Assembly: GCF_963674635.1 (NCBI RefSeq)
Contig: NZ_OY771475.1
Location: 62,001-126,000 of the forward strand
Source: Breoghania sp.
GTDB lineage: Bacteria; Pseudomonadota; Alphaproteobacteria; Rhizobiales; Stappiaceae
Direction of reading: 5' to 3'
Length of the DNA stretch: 64,000 nt
The notes beneath the pieces were generated by a model, which saw only the letters and a program-made list of their open reading frames with translations, made no database searches and had not been told where the DNA came from. A program made the position numbers and the translations under genes. Below, one piece after another: positions 16,579-26,102 of the stretch (the stretch's first letter is position 1; the number at the start of each line of letters is the position of its first letter).

Positions 16579-18243
16579 ATGCTGGCAGCTCTCTCGATCC
16601 GCGATATCGTTTTGATCGACCGGCTGGACATCGATTTCACCGGTGGCATGACGGTGCTGACCGGTGAAACCGGCGCGGGCAAATCCATCCTTCTCGATGC
16701 TTTGTCGCTGGCCCTTGGCGGGCGCGGCGATGCCGGGCTCGTGCGTCATGGCGCCGATCAGGGGCAGGTGACCGCGGCTTTCGATGTCGCGATGAGCCAT
16801 CCGGCCCGTGCGCTTCTTTCCCAAAACGATATCGATGACGATGGCGACATCATCCTGCGCCGTGTGCAAAGCGCGGATGGGCGGACGCGCGCTTTCGTCA
16901 ATGACAGGCCGGTCTCGGCAAGTCTGATGCGCGATATCGGTTCGCGGCTCGTCGAAATTCACGGTCAGCACGATGAACGCGCGCTGGTGGACCCGGCAAG
17001 CCATCGCAGGCTGCTTGATGCGTTCGGCGGGCTGGAAGCGCAGGCGGGCGAGGTGGCGGAAAGCAATCAGGCCGTGCGCCGAACCCAGCGCGCCCTTCGC
17101 GAGCACGAGGATCGGGTGGAGAAGGCGCGGCGCGAGGCCGATTTCCTGCGTTCGGCTGCGGAAGAGCTGGCCGTTCTCGATCCCAGGCCTGGCGAGGAAG
17201 AGGAACTTGCGGAACGCCGTCAGGCGATGATGCGGGTTGAGAAGATCGCGGGCGATCTGGGCGAGGCGGTGGAAACGCTGAACGGCACGGCTTCGCCGAT
17301 CCCGGAAATCGCGAGCCTGATGCGCAGGCTTGAGCGCAAGTCGGAAGCCTCCGGCGGGCTGGTCGATCAGCCTGTGCACCTGATGGGGCAGGCGCTTGAT
17401 CTGCTGGAAGAGGCGCGCGGCGAGCTTGAGGCCGCCTTCCGCAGGACCGAATTCGATCCACGCGAGCTTGAGGCTTCGGAAGAAAGGCTCTTTGCGCTCA
17501 GGGCGGCCGGGCGAAAGTTCTCCGTTCCGGTCGATGAGCTTGCCGATCTGCGCAAGCGCATGGAAGCAGATCTCGCCGATCTCGATGCGGGCGAGGAAAA
17601 GCTGGGTGCGCTGAAAGCCGCGCTCAAGGATGCGCAGGCGGCCTATGACGCCAAGGCGGGAGCCTTGAGTGAGGCTCGGCGCAAGACGGCGGCGGCGCTG
17701 GAGGCTGCGGTTGCGGGCGAATTGCCGGAGCTGAAGCTGGAGCACGCGCGTTTTATCGTGGAAATCTCCAGCGACCCGGAGGCGCGTGCGCCGGAAGGCA
17801 TCGATCAGGTGGAATTCTGGGTGCAAACCAACCCCGGCACGCGGCCTGGCCCCATGATGAAGGTTGCCTCGGGCGGCGAGCTTTCGCGCTTTCTGTTGGC
17901 GCTGAAGGTCTCATTGGCCGACAAGGGCTCCGCGCCGACGCTCGTTTTTGACGAAATCGACACCGGTGTCGGCGGCGCGGTGGCGGAGGCGATTGGTATC
18001 CGGCTGGCCCGACTTGCCACACAGGTACAGGTTCTCACCGTCACCCACGCCCCGCAAGTGGCCGCACGTGCTGTGGGACATCTGCTCATCGCCAAGGACA
18101 AGGTGGATGCGGAGCGCGTGGCGACCCGGGTTGCGCCGCTGGAAGATCATGCAAGGCGCGAGGAAATCGCGCGCATGCTGGCAGGCGCGGTCATCACCGA
18201 CGAAGCGCGGGCTGCGGCTGCCAAGCTGATGGCGGGGACCTGA
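16579..18243 (+). CDS. recN: RecN, SMC-like DNA repair ATPase
   Basis: SMC-family ATPase acting on double-strand breaks in recombination repair. The 554 residues start MLAALSIRDIVLIDRLDIDF, with Walker A GETGAGKS at 29-36. The middle (about 160-380) is charged and heptad-like, the coiled-coil region, and the C-terminal ATPase half carries the signature KVASGGELSRFLLALK and Walker B PTLVFDEIDTGVGG. Size and motif order match RecN. The 192-base spacer after bamD shows no clear terminator. Confidence 0.96.
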   Translation: MLAALSIRDIVLIDRLDIDFTGGMTVLTGETGAGKSILLDALSLALGGRGDAGLVRHGADQGQVTAAFDVAMSHPARALLSQNDIDDDGDIILRRVQSADGRTRAFVNDRPVSASLMRDIGSRLVEIHGQHDERALVDPASHRRLLDAFGGLEAQAGEVAESNQAVRRTQRALREHEDRVEKARREADFLRSAAEELAVLDPRPGEEEELAERRQAMMRVEKIAGDLGEAVETLNGTASPIPEIASLMRRLERKSEASGGLVDQPVHLMGQALDLLEEARGELEAAFRRTEFDPRELEASEERLFALRAAGRKFSVPVDELADLRKRMEADLADLDAGEEKLGALKAALKDAQAAYDAKAGALSEARRKTAAALEAAVAGELPELKLEHARFIVEISSDPEARAPEGIDQVEFWVQTNPGTRPGPMMKVASGGELSRFLLALKVSLADKGSAPTLVFDEIDTGVGGAVAEAIGIRLARLATQVQVLTVTHAPQVAARAVGHLLIAKDKVDAERVATRVAPLEDHARREEIARMLAGAVITDEARAAAAKLMAGT

Positions 18244-18306
18244 GACGTCCATTGCCGCGAAGGCGCAGCCCAAGGAAACGGATGCGCGGGGAGGGGAGGA
18301 TGTCGA

Positions 18307-19233
18307 TTGACCTTCAATCTGGACGCCTATCTGGCGCGCCTTCGGATCGATGCGCCTCCGGCGACAAGCGCCGGACTTGCCCACCTGCAGGAAGCGCATC
18401 TTTGCGCCATCGCGTTTGAGGCCATCGATCCTCTGACGGGGCGTGTTCCCGCGCTTGATCCCGATGCGCTTCACCGCAAATTGGTCGTTGGCGGACGCGG
18501 TGGCTATTGCTTTGAACAGAACAGCCTCTTTTTTCTGGCGCTGTCCGCTCTCGGATTTGAAGCCGAGCCCGTGATGGCGCGGGTGCGCAATGGCGGGCCG
18601 CGCGGCGGGGCGCGCACGCATCTTGCCCACGTCGTTCATCTGGAGGGGCGTGACTGGCTGGCCGATGTCGGCTTCGGCGGCGGCGGGGCGCGCTGGCCGG
18701 TACCGGTGGAGCGCCATCGCCTCGACTATCAGCCGGGAGAGGTCTACCGGGTCGTTCATGACGCGCAGACGGGCGAGATCGTTCTGCAACGGTTTGCCGA
18801 GGATGGCTGGTCCGGGCTTTACGGTTTTGAGCGGCTGAAGGTGCTGACGGTGGATGTGGAGGCGGCCAACCATCTGTGCGCGACATGGGCGAAAGCGCCC
18901 TTCAGTTCCAACCTGATGCTGCACCGTCTGAGGCCGGATGGGCGGATCGGCGTCTTCAATACAAAGGTCAACGAGGTGCGCGATGGGGTGAAGACCTCGC
19001 GCGAGATCGGCAGTGTGGCCGAATTGCGCGATCTTCTGGTGGATGCCTTCGGCCTCGCCATAGGGGAGGCAGACCTTGCGTTGATCGCAGCGCGGCTGGG
19101 GCTTTCCGCTGAGGAGATGGCGCAGGCCGGCGCGCGAGGGGCTCTATGGTTGAGGACAAGCAGAAACTTGCGGTCTTGGCGCTTCCGCCGGGGGGGCTTC
19201 CGGCGGCATAATGCGGCTTCCCGAATCCCCTGA
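18307..19233 (+). CDS. arylamine N-acetyltransferase
   Basis: NAT-family enzyme that transfers acetyl from acetyl-CoA to arylamines or related acceptors through a cysteine. The Cys-His-Asp triad is visible: C68 in GGRGGYCFEQN, H105 in ARTHLAHVV and D120 in WLADVGFGG. The 308-residue length is slightly above the usual 260-290, with a basic C-terminal tail. The start is TTG at 18307; a strong GGAGGGGAGG ribosome site ends about 8 bases upstream, while the ATG at 18300 is in another frame. The natural substrate is unknown. Its place between recN and ligA gives no functional hint. Confidence 0.9.
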   Translation: MTFNLDAYLARLRIDAPPATSAGLAHLQEAHLCAIAFEAIDPLTGRVPALDPDALHRKLVVGGRGGYCFEQNSLFFLALSALGFEAEPVMARVRNGGPRGGARTHLAHVVHLEGRDWLADVGFGGGGARWPVPVERHRLDYQPGEVYRVVHDAQTGEIVLQRFAEDGWSGLYGFERLKVLTVDVEAANHLCATWAKAPFSSNLMLHRLRPDGRIGVFNTKVNEVRDGVKTSREIGSVAELRDLLVDAFGLAIGEADLALIAARLGLSAEEMAQAGARGALWLRTSRNLRSWRFRRGGFRRHNAASRIP

Positions 19234-19250
19234 TCCGAGATCGCTTGACC

Positions 19251-21410
19251 ATGTCCGAGACCGCGTCCCTTCCCGTTGAAAAGCTGAGCGCCGATGAGGC
19301 AAGGGCGGAGCTGGAGCGGCTTGCGGCGGAGATCTCCCGGCATGATGCGCTCTATTATCGCGAGGACGATCCGGAAATCTCGGACGCCGACTACGATGTG
19401 CTTCGCCAGCGCAATGCGGCGATCGAGGCGGCGTTTCCGGATCTGGTGCGCGCGGATTCTCCTTCCGTCTCCGTCGGCGCGGCTCCTCAGGAAGCCTTCG
19501 GCAAGATCACGCATCGCGTTGCGATGCTGTCGCTCGACAACGCCTTTTCCGATGACGATGTGACCGATTTCGTGGGCCGGGTGCGCCGGTTCCTGCGTTA
19601 CGATCCGCTCCACGGCGCGCTTGCGGTGACGGCTGAACCGAAGATCGACGGCCTGTCTCTGGCGCTTCGCTATGAGGGCGGAAAGCTCGTCAGTGCCGCC
19701 ACGCGCGGTGATGGCACGACGGGGGAAAACGTCACCCGCAATGCCGAGACCATCGACGACGTTCCCCGCACCCTGCCGAATGGTGTGCCGGAGGTGGTGG
19801 AGGTGCGCGGCGAGGTCTATATGGCGCATTCGGACTTTGCGGCGCTGAACGAGCGCATGATCGGCAATGGCGGCAAGCCCTTTGCCAACCCGCGCAACGC
19901 GGCGGCGGGCTCGCTGCGCCAGCTCAACCCGGAAATCACTGCCTCGCGACCCTTGCGGTTCTTCGCCTATGCGTGGGGCGAGATGAGCGCCATGCCCGCC
20001 GACACGCAGATGGGCATGATCGAGGTCTTCAGGGAGTGGGGCTTCGTCACCAACCCGCTGATGAAGCGCTGCGAGAGTGTCGAGGAGCTGATCGCGGTCT
20101 ATCACACCATCGAGGAGGGCCGCGCGGAACTCGGCTACGACATTGACGGCGTTGTCTACAAGGTGGACCGGCTGGACCTTCAGGAGCGATTGGGCTTTGT
20201 CTCGCGCTCCCCGCGCTGGGCGATTGCGCATAAATTTCCGGCGGAAAAAGCCTTCACCATCGTGCGCGATATCGAAATCCAGGTCGGCCGCACGGGCGCG
20301 CTGACGCCGGTTGCCAAGCTTGAGCCGGTCACGGTGGGCGGCGTGGTCGTCTCAAACGCCACCCTTCACAACGAGGATTATGTGAAGGGCATCGGGCAGG
20401 ACGGCGAGCCCATTCGCGGCGGCAAGGATATCCGCGTCGGCGATACGGTGCAGATCCAGCGCGCAGGCGACGTGATCCCGCAGGTCCTGGATGTCGATCT
20501 CACCAAACGGCCAGCGGAGGCGCAGGCCTTCGTTTATCCGACCGTATGCCCGGCCTGCGGCAGCCATGCGGTGCGTGAAGTCAATGCCAAGACCGGGCGT
20601 CTCGATGCGATCCGCCGTTGCACTGGCGGTCTCATCTGTCCCGCTCAGGCCAAGGAAAAGCTGAAGCACTTCGTCTCGCGCAACGCCTTCGACATCGAAG
20701 GTCTGGGCGACAAACAGGTGGAGTTCTTCTACGACATCCCGCTCGATCAGGGAGGTATCCGACAGCCTGCCGATATCTTCACCCTTCAGGCGCGCGATGC
20801 TTCATCGCTTGTGAAGCTGAAAAACCGCGACGGTTGGGGCGAGACGTCGGCGAAAAACCTCTTCGCGGCCATCGATGCGCGGCGCGAGATCGATCTCAAC
20901 CGCTTCATCTATGCGCTGGGCATTCGTCATGTGGGCGAGGGCAACGCCAAGCTTCTGGCGCGCGCTTATGGCTCCTGGGAAGCGTTTGCCAAGGCGATGG
21001 AAGAGGCGGTGGATCACGAAAGCGCGGCGTGGATCGATCTCAACAATATCGATGGCATCGGCGAGATCCTGGCGGAAGCCGTGGTGCAGTTCTTCGCAGA
21101 GGAGCACAACCGCGAGGCTGTCACCGGGCTTCTGGCGGAGGTCACCCCGCTCGACATGGAAGCGCCCAGCGGCGAAGGCTCGCCCGTTGTCGGCAAGACG
21201 GTGGTCTTCACCGGCTCGCTGGAGCGGCTTTCGCGCGATGAGGCCAAGGCCATGGCGGAACGGCTGGGCGCGAAGGTCGCCGGGTCCGTTTCCAAGAAGA
21301 CGGATCTGGTGGTCGCAGGGCCTGGGGCGGGCTCCAAGCTGAAAAAGGCGGAGGATCTCGGGGTGGAGGTCATTTCCGAGGATGCGTGGTTTGAGCTTGT
21401 GGGTGAGTAG
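19251..21410 (+). CDS. ligA: LigA, NAD+-dependent DNA ligase
   Basis: Essential ligase sealing nicks during replication and repair. The 719-residue protein contains the adenylation motif EPKIDGLSLALRYEGG with the nucleotidyl-accepting lysine at about residue 131, the OB-fold region with VGRTGALTPVAKLEPV, a zinc finger whose cysteines are in CPACGSH and RRCTGGLICPAQ, helix-hairpin-helix repeats and a C-terminal BRCT domain beginning VVGKTVVFTGSLERLSR. ATG at 19251 was chosen; a TTG two codons earlier is in frame. No clear ribosome site is visible. Confidence 0.97.
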   Translation: MSETASLPVEKLSADEARAELERLAAEISRHDALYYREDDPEISDADYDVLRQRNAAIEAAFPDLVRADSPSVSVGAAPQEAFGKITHRVAMLSLDNAFSDDDVTDFVGRVRRFLRYDPLHGALAVTAEPKIDGLSLALRYEGGKLVSAATRGDGTTGENVTRNAETIDDVPRTLPNGVPEVVEVRGEVYMAHSDFAALNERMIGNGGKPFANPRNAAAGSLRQLNPEITASRPLRFFAYAWGEMSAMPADTQMGMIEVFREWGFVTNPLMKRCESVEELIAVYHTIEEGRAELGYDIDGVVYKVDRLDLQERLGFVSRSPRWAIAHKFPAEKAFTIVRDIEIQVGRTGALTPVAKLEPVTVGGVVVSNATLHNEDYVKGIGQDGEPIRGGKDIRVGDTVQIQRAGDVIPQVLDVDLTKRPAEAQAFVYPTVCPACGSHAVREVNAKTGRLDAIRRCTGGLICPAQAKEKLKHFVSRNAFDIEGLGDKQVEFFYDIPLDQGGIRQPADIFTLQARDASSLVKLKNRDGWGETSAKNLFAAIDARREIDLNRFIYALGIRHVGEGNAKLLARAYGSWEAFAKAMEEAVDHESAAWIDLNNIDGIGEILAEAVVQFFAEEHNREAVTGLLAEVTPLDMEAPSGEGSPVVGKTVVFTGSLERLSRDEAKAMAERLGAKVAGSVSKKTDLVVAGPGAGSKLKKAEDLGVEVISEDAWFELVGE

Positions 21411-21430
21411 GGGCTGACATCTCGCGTATG

Positions 21431-21563
21431 GCCGATCCTTCGAGACGCACTCTGACGAGTGCTCCTCAGGATGACGTTCCCGGGGGGTGAATTTTCAAGA
21501 AGCCAACCCCACCCACAACGTCATCCTGAGGAGGCCCGCAAGGGCCGTCTCGAAGGATCGGCC
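21431..21563. repeat. long inverted repeat element, copy 1
   Basis: The left arm (21431-21478) contains ATCCTTCGAGAC and CTCCTCAGGATGACG. The right arm (21517-21563) contains CGTCATCCTGAGGAG and GTCTCGAAGGAT, the reverse complements. A related element lies at 29367-29521. Paired half-elements of this kind are common dispersed intergenic repeats in Hyphomicrobiales. In transcripts each pair could form a long hairpin; here it lies between ligA and the helicase gene. Confidence 0.8.
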
Positions 21564-21661
21564 ACACCCGCAATCCCCGCCTCACGGCTCAACATGCACG
21601 CTACCGAGAAACCGGGCCGCCAGCCTCGCATTCACCATCTTTGTTGCTATATTGTTCCGCA

Positions 21662-24133
21662 ATGACACAAGAGAATCGTGGACGAATGAACACTCCCGGC
21701 GGCATGGACGACGACGATCTGGACGGTTGGAACCTGCCGGAACCCAAGCGAGCCTCGACACATGAGCCCGCGCCCGCGCGTCCGGCCACCGGAGGCATTG
21801 CGGAGCGCGCGATGGCGGCCATGCGGCCTGCTCCGATGGCTGTCGACTATCTTTCCGGCCTGAACCCCGAACAGCGCGATGCGGTGGAAAGCCTCGACGG
21901 GCCGCTTCTGGTGCTGGCGGGCGCAGGCACCGGCAAGACCCGCGTCTTGACCACCCGTATTGCCCATATTCTTGCAACGGGCCGGGCCTATCCGAGCCAG
22001 ATCCTTGCCGTGACCTTCACCAACAAGGCCGCGCGCGAGATGAAGGAGCGGATTTCCGCGCTGGTGGGCGAGGGCGTGGAGGGGATGCCCTGGCTCGGCA
22101 CGTTCCACTCCATCGGCGTGAAGATCCTGCGTCGTCATGCGGAGATGGTGGGGCTTCGGCCTGATTTCACCATTCTCGATACCGACGATCAGCTTCGCCT
22201 CATCAAGCAGATCATTCAGGCGGAAGGGCTCGACGACAAGCGCTGGCCTGCCCGCCAGTTCGCCTCGCTGATGGACAGCTGGAAGAACCGCGGGTTGACG
22301 CCGGAGCAGGTTTCCGAAGGCGAGGGGCGATCCTTTGCCGATGGCAAGGGCCGCAAGCTTTATCAGATCTATCAGGACCGGCTGAAGGTCCTGAACGCGG
22401 CGGATTTCGGCGATCTTCTGCTGCTCACCATCCGGTTGTTCCGGGAGCAGCCGGAGGTGCTGAAGGGGTTCCAGGAGCGCTTCCGCTACATGCTGGTGGA
22501 CGAGTATCAGGACACCAACATCGCGCAATATCTGTGGCTGCGGCTTCTGGCGCAGGGCAACAAGAACATCTGCTGTGTGGGCGATGACGACCAGTCGATC
22601 TATGGCTGGCGCGGGGCGGAAGTCGACAACATCCTGCGCTTCGACCATGACTTTCCCGGCGCCAAGGTGATCCGGCTGGAGCGCAATTACCGCTCCACCT
22701 CGCATATTCTGGCCGCAGCTTCCCATCTGATCGCGCGGAACGAAGGCCGCCTTGGCAAGACGCTTTTCACCGAGCATGACGACCCGGATGCGGAACGGGT
22801 GGGGGTGAAGTCGGTCTGGGATTCAGAAGAGGAAGCCCGAACCATCGGCGAGGAGATCGAGGATCTCCAGCGCCACGGCCATGCCCTCAACGATATCGCG
22901 ATCCTTGTCCGCGCGTCGTTCCAGATGCGCGAATTCGAAGAGCGCTTCATCACGCTCGGGCTCGATTACCGGGTGATTGGCGGCCCGCGCTTTTATGAGC
23001 GCATGGAAATCCGCGATGCGCTGGCCTATTTCCGCGCGACCGTGCAGCCCGCCGACGATCTGGCCTTCCAGCGGATCGTCAACACGCCGAAGCGCGGGCT
23101 TGGCGACAAGACGCTTGCGCCCATTCATGCGCTGGCCCGTGCCCAGAACATTCCGCTGATGCAGGCGGCTTTCCAGCTGGTGGAAACGGAAGAGCTGCGT
23201 CCCAAGGCGCGCCAGACGCTCAAAAGCCTGCTGATGGATTTCGCCCGTTGGCGCGCGCAGCTTGAGACGGCGTCGTCGCACACGGAAGTGGCCGAGGTCA
23301 TTCTCGATGAGAGCGGCTATACGGAGATGTGGCGCAATGACCGATCTGCCGATGCGCCGGGGCGGCTTGAAAACCTCAAGGAACTGATCCGCTCGATGGA
23401 GGAGTTTGAATCCATCGGTGGCTTCCTTGAACATATCGGGCTGGTCATGGATCGGGATTCCGGCGACAGCACCGATGCGGTTTCCATCATGACGCTGCAT
23501 TCGGCCAAGGGGCTGGAGTTCGACACCGTGTTCCTGCCGGGCTGGGAGGAGGGGCTGTTTCCCCATCAGCGCGCGCTTGACGAGTCCGGTCGCGCCGGGC
23601 TGGAGGAAGAGCGCCGCCTGGCCTATGTCGGCATCACGCGGGCAAAGAAGCGCGCGCGCATCTCCTTTGCCGCCAATCGCCGTGTGCATGGCATGTGGCA
23701 GAACTCGCTGCCCTCGCGCTTTCTGGATGAGTTGCCCGCCGATCAGGTGGAGATCGCGGAAGCCTCCACCTCCTACGGGAGTTACGGGGCAAGCCGCTTC
23801 GACACGCACGATCCCTTCGCCTCGGGAAGCTATTCAACGCCCGGCTGGCAACGCGCGCAGCGCAGCCGGGAGACTGCGAATTCAGGCGGCGGCTCCTATT
23901 CGCGCGGCGGCCACGGCAAGGGTGGGGGCCGGAGCGGGCCGAAGACCATCGAGGGCGAGCTCGTCGCAAAAAGCGTGACGTCAGCGGCTTCGGAGTATTC
24001 GATGGGGCAGCGGATCTTCCATCTCAAATTCGGCTATGGCCGGGTTGTCGGCATCGACGGCAACAAGCTGACCATCAGTTTCGAGAAGGCGGGCACCAAG
24101 AAGGTGCTGGACAGTTTCGTCGAAGCGACCTGA
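21662..24133 (+). CDS. UvrD/PcrA-type DNA helicase
   Basis: Superfamily 1 3'-5' helicase for repair and replication restart. The roughly 823-residue product has an N-terminal low-complexity acidic stretch, then LNPEQRDAVESLDGPLLVLAGAGTGKTRVL (Q motif and Walker A near residue 85), YMLVDEYQDTN (Walker B), the motif III stretch GDDDQSIYGWRGA, HSAKGLEFDTVF and AYVGITRAKKRA. The C terminus ends with the PcrA-style tail GQRIFHLKFGYGRVVGIDGNK. The exact start is uncertain: ATG at 21662, 21686 or 21704 are all possible. UvrD and PcrA cannot be distinguished confidently, although the tail favours PcrA. Confidence 0.93.
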   Translation: MTQENRGRMNTPGGMDDDDLDGWNLPEPKRASTHEPAPARPATGGIAERAMAAMRPAPMAVDYLSGLNPEQRDAVESLDGPLLVLAGAGTGKTRVLTTRIAHILATGRAYPSQILAVTFTNKAAREMKERISALVGEGVEGMPWLGTFHSIGVKILRRHAEMVGLRPDFTILDTDDQLRLIKQIIQAEGLDDKRWPARQFASLMDSWKNRGLTPEQVSEGEGRSFADGKGRKLYQIYQDRLKVLNAADFGDLLLLTIRLFREQPEVLKGFQERFRYMLVDEYQDTNIAQYLWLRLLAQGNKNICCVGDDDQSIYGWRGAEVDNILRFDHDFPGAKVIRLERNYRSTSHILAAASHLIARNEGRLGKTLFTEHDDPDAERVGVKSVWDSEEEARTIGEEIEDLQRHGHALNDIAILVRASFQMREFEERFITLGLDYRVIGGPRFYERMEIRDALAYFRATVQPADDLAFQRIVNTPKRGLGDKTLAPIHALARAQNIPLMQAAFQLVETEELRPKARQTLKSLLMDFARWRAQLETASSHTEVAEVILDESGYTEMWRNDRSADAPGRLENLKELIRSMEEFESIGGFLEHIGLVMDRDSGDSTDAVSIMTLHSAKGLEFDTVFLPGWEEGLFPHQRALDESGRAGLEEERRLAYVGITRAKKRARISFAANRRVHGMWQNSLPSRFLDELPADQVEIAEASTSYGSYGASRFDTHDPFASGSYSTPGWQRAQRSRETANSGGGSYSRGGHGKGGGRSGPKTIEGELVAKSVTSAASEYSMGQRIFHLKFGYGRVVGIDGNKLTISFEKAGTKKVLDSFVEAT

Positions 24134-24255
24134 CCCCTTTCAAGCCGCAAAGCCCGTTCTGCCCTTTCGCGGCGCGGCCTTCAGCCGTATAAGGCGCGCA
24201 ATCGCTCAATTCTTGCGCTGCCGCTATCGGCTGCGTTGTTTCAGGACCACCATTC

Positions 24256-25143
24256 ATGCCCATGATCCGCGCCCGCGTGACGGCGGACGAACTCGAAGCC
24301 CGGCGTATCGCCGGCATTCTCGAAGTCGCCTTCGAGGAGGATGGCTATCCCGTCTCCGTCTATGAAACGGTGATGGATGGGCCCTGGGTTGCGGAAATCC
24401 TGTTCTATGACGGCGAACCGGAGGCCGTGAAGGCCGAGATCCTCGACAAGGTCGGGTCGGATGCCTTCGCAGCACCGGTTGAGACCGATGTGCTTGAGGA
24501 GATCGACTGGGTCGCCAAGAGCCTTGAGAGCCTGAAGCCGGTGCGCGCCGGGCAATTCATCGTTCACGGCTCGCATGACCGCGACAAGATCGCGAGCTTC
24601 GATATTGGCATCGAGATCGAGGCTGCGCAGGCCTTCGGCACGGGCCATCACGGCACCACGGCAGGGTGTCTTGAAGAGTTGGGGCGGCTTTTCAAGCGCC
24701 ATCACTATTCCAGCGTTCTGGATCTTGGCACCGGGTCCGGCGTGCTGGCCATCGGCATGGCGAAGCTTGCCAAGGCGCGCGTTCTGGCAACCGATATCGA
24801 TCCGATTGCGACGAAGGCGGCCACGGCCAATGCGCGGCTCAATGAAGTGCCGGGGCTTATCGAATGCGTGACGGCGGCAGGCGTGCATCATCCGCGCATT
24901 AGGGCCCGCGCACCGTTCGATCTGATCGTGGCGAATATTCTGGCGCGGCCCCTGATGGCGCTGGCTCACCCGATTTCCCGGTTGATGGCCCGGCCGGGCA
25001 CACTGGTGCTTTCCGGCCTGCGTGTGGCGGACGGCCCGCGGGTGCTGGCCTCCTATCGCAATCAGGGCTTCCGGCTCATCCATCGCCTTGAGCGCGAGGA
25101 CTGGCTGACGCTGACTTTCGCGAACACGCCGGTCGATCTGTGA
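24256..25143 (+). CDS. prmA: PrmA, ribosomal protein L11 methyltransferase
   Basis: SAM-dependent cytoplasmic methyltransferase that trimethylates ribosomal protein L11. The 295-residue product has an N-terminal ferredoxin-like substrate domain (about 1-100), the AFGTGHHGTT segment typical of PrmA, the SAM-binding motif LDLGTGSGVLAIGMAKL and the catalytic-domain motif DLIVANILARPLMAL. Length and motif order match PrmA. It lies 122 bases after the helicase gene on the same strand. The hairpin just downstream is oriented to terminate transcription from the opposite strand. Confidence 0.95.
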   Translation: MPMIRARVTADELEARRIAGILEVAFEEDGYPVSVYETVMDGPWVAEILFYDGEPEAVKAEILDKVGSDAFAAPVETDVLEEIDWVAKSLESLKPVRAGQFIVHGSHDRDKIASFDIGIEIEAAQAFGTGHHGTTAGCLEELGRLFKRHHYSSVLDLGTGSGVLAIGMAKLAKARVLATDIDPIATKAATANARLNEVPGLIECVTAAGVHHPRIRARAPFDLIVANILARPLMALAHPISRLMARPGTLVLSGLRVADGPRVLASYRNQGFRLIHRLEREDWLTLTFANTPVDL

Positions 25144-25162
25144 TCAGTCGACGGCCTCTCGC

Positions 25163-25214
25163 CAAATAAAAAGCGCCCACGGCTGATCCCGAAAGAAGGG
25201 AGAGCCGTGAGCGC
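25163..25214 (-). terminator. rho-independent terminator on the minus strand
   Basis: Arms GCGCCCACGGCT (25173-25184) and AGCCGTGAGCGC (25203-25214) pair with one mismatch around an 18-base loop. Read on the minus strand the stem is followed by TTTTTATTT. It would end transcripts of the small gene at 25457-25666, leaving about 240 bases of 3' untranslated RNA. On the plus strand the stem lacks a T-run. Confidence 0.7.
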
Positions 25215-25456
25215 CTGGAGTTCGCCGCTTTCTTGTTTTTACGCGCTTGTTGCACGTTTCGAATTCTTAGGAAGGCGGAGCGCTATCTGCCGCGCGCGAT
25301 ATCGGCGCGTTCTGACAGATGCCGCTCCGGCCGCCTGGATATCCAGCGGCTTTCGCCTTCCCTGCCAGCCCCATATCGGGCCAGCGTGCACGGCACTGGC
25401 GGCCTTCAGTCTACGCCGTTACGTGCCGGTTCGCATTTCATCCGAGCCGTGTTCGC
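25215..25456 (-). other. 3' region of the small-gene transcript
   Basis: This 242-base stretch lies between the stop of the small minus-strand gene and its probable terminator. I checked both strands and see only tiny or feature-poor frames, so nothing is called. It could be a 3' untranslated region or a 3'-derived small RNA. Confidence 0.3.
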
Positions 25457-25666
25457 TCAGTAGGGAAACGTCATCGCGCCTTCGCGTTCCAGCTGCGAAC
25501 GATCAAGCCCCTGGGCGTTGAGCGTCGTATCGTCGAGCGTCAGAAGGTAGCCGTTCACATAGCGCTTCGCCTGACGTTCACGCGCGCAGACCATGCGGTC
25601 GAAAGCGCGGCGGAAAAGGCTGTGACGAGCGCCCCCGTGAATTCCCGAGGTGGAGGCAATGGCCAT
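25457..25666 (-). CDS. conserved-looking small protein of unknown function
   Basis: A 69-residue protein. The start at 25666 (MAIASTSG) is decided by an AAGGAG ribosome site 8 bases upstream on the minus strand; a longer version starting 7 codons earlier would place that site inside the gene. The sequence is basic at the centre (RRAFDRMVCARERQAKRYVNG) and then reads YLLTLDDTTLNAQGLDRSQLE, a pattern resembling small rhizobial proteins and loosely DUF1127-like ones. There is no signal peptide or membrane segment. The own ribosome site and own downstream terminator argue that it is real. Function is unknown. Confidence 0.65.
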   Translation of the reverse strand: MAIASTSGIHGGARHSLFRRAFDRMVCARERQAKRYVNGYLLTLDDTTLNAQGLDRSQLEREGAMTFPY

Positions 25667-26102
25667 GATGAAGTCTCCTTGGATCACTTGCGGCGGGTCT
25701 TTCCTGTCCGCCGTTCACGAGGGGGAAGATATGAGCAGGGCTGCCCCCAAGTAACTGCGGCCAGCGCATAGCTGCCCCGCCGTTTTGTCATGCGGTGGCC
25801 GGTTCTTGTTTCTTGTCGGAAATATTCGATGAGGCGATCTGATCGGCTTTCTTGCAAGGGCTTGAAAAATCGCCACATTTTCGATTTGTGGATCGAGTAT
25901 TTACTTCATATAGCAAGTACTTAAGGTTCGTATTTGCACGTGTGCGCCAGCGCGCGCGTTGGTTGGTCGCACCCGCGGAGCCGGTCGGTTGCGGTGGCGA
26001 TGCTGTGGCGACGTGCGTCCATGCCCCTTGGGCAACCGGAAATGGTTGCGAGCGACGCAAATCCGGTATGGCCTTGGCGGTGCAGAGGAGTAATTTGTTG
26101 GA
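25667..26102. other. spacer between the small gene and aminopeptidase P
   Basis: A 436-base divergent spacer. It includes an AT-rich patch at about 25860-25930 with AAATCG/CGATTT arms (25867-25872 and 25882-25887) and a promoter-like pair. The remaining frames on either strand show no protein-like features. Confidence 0.4.
25886..25914 (+). promoter_or_regulatory. candidate sigma-70 promoter toward aminopeptidase P
   Basis: TTGTGG at 25886-25891 and TATAGC at 25909-25914 are separated by 17 bases in a local AT-rich patch. It points to the aminopeptidase gene about 190 bases downstream. The match is partial and no transcript evidence is available. Confidence 0.3.

Noticed and set aside
21411..21661. 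CRISPR-like repeats after ligA
   Set aside because: The repeats are inverted, not direct, with only one pair, and belong to a dispersed palindromic family.
25788..26060. 90-residue minus-strand frame upstream of aminopeptidase P
   Set aside because: Starts inside the candidate promoter region, with no ribosome site and low-quality composition.
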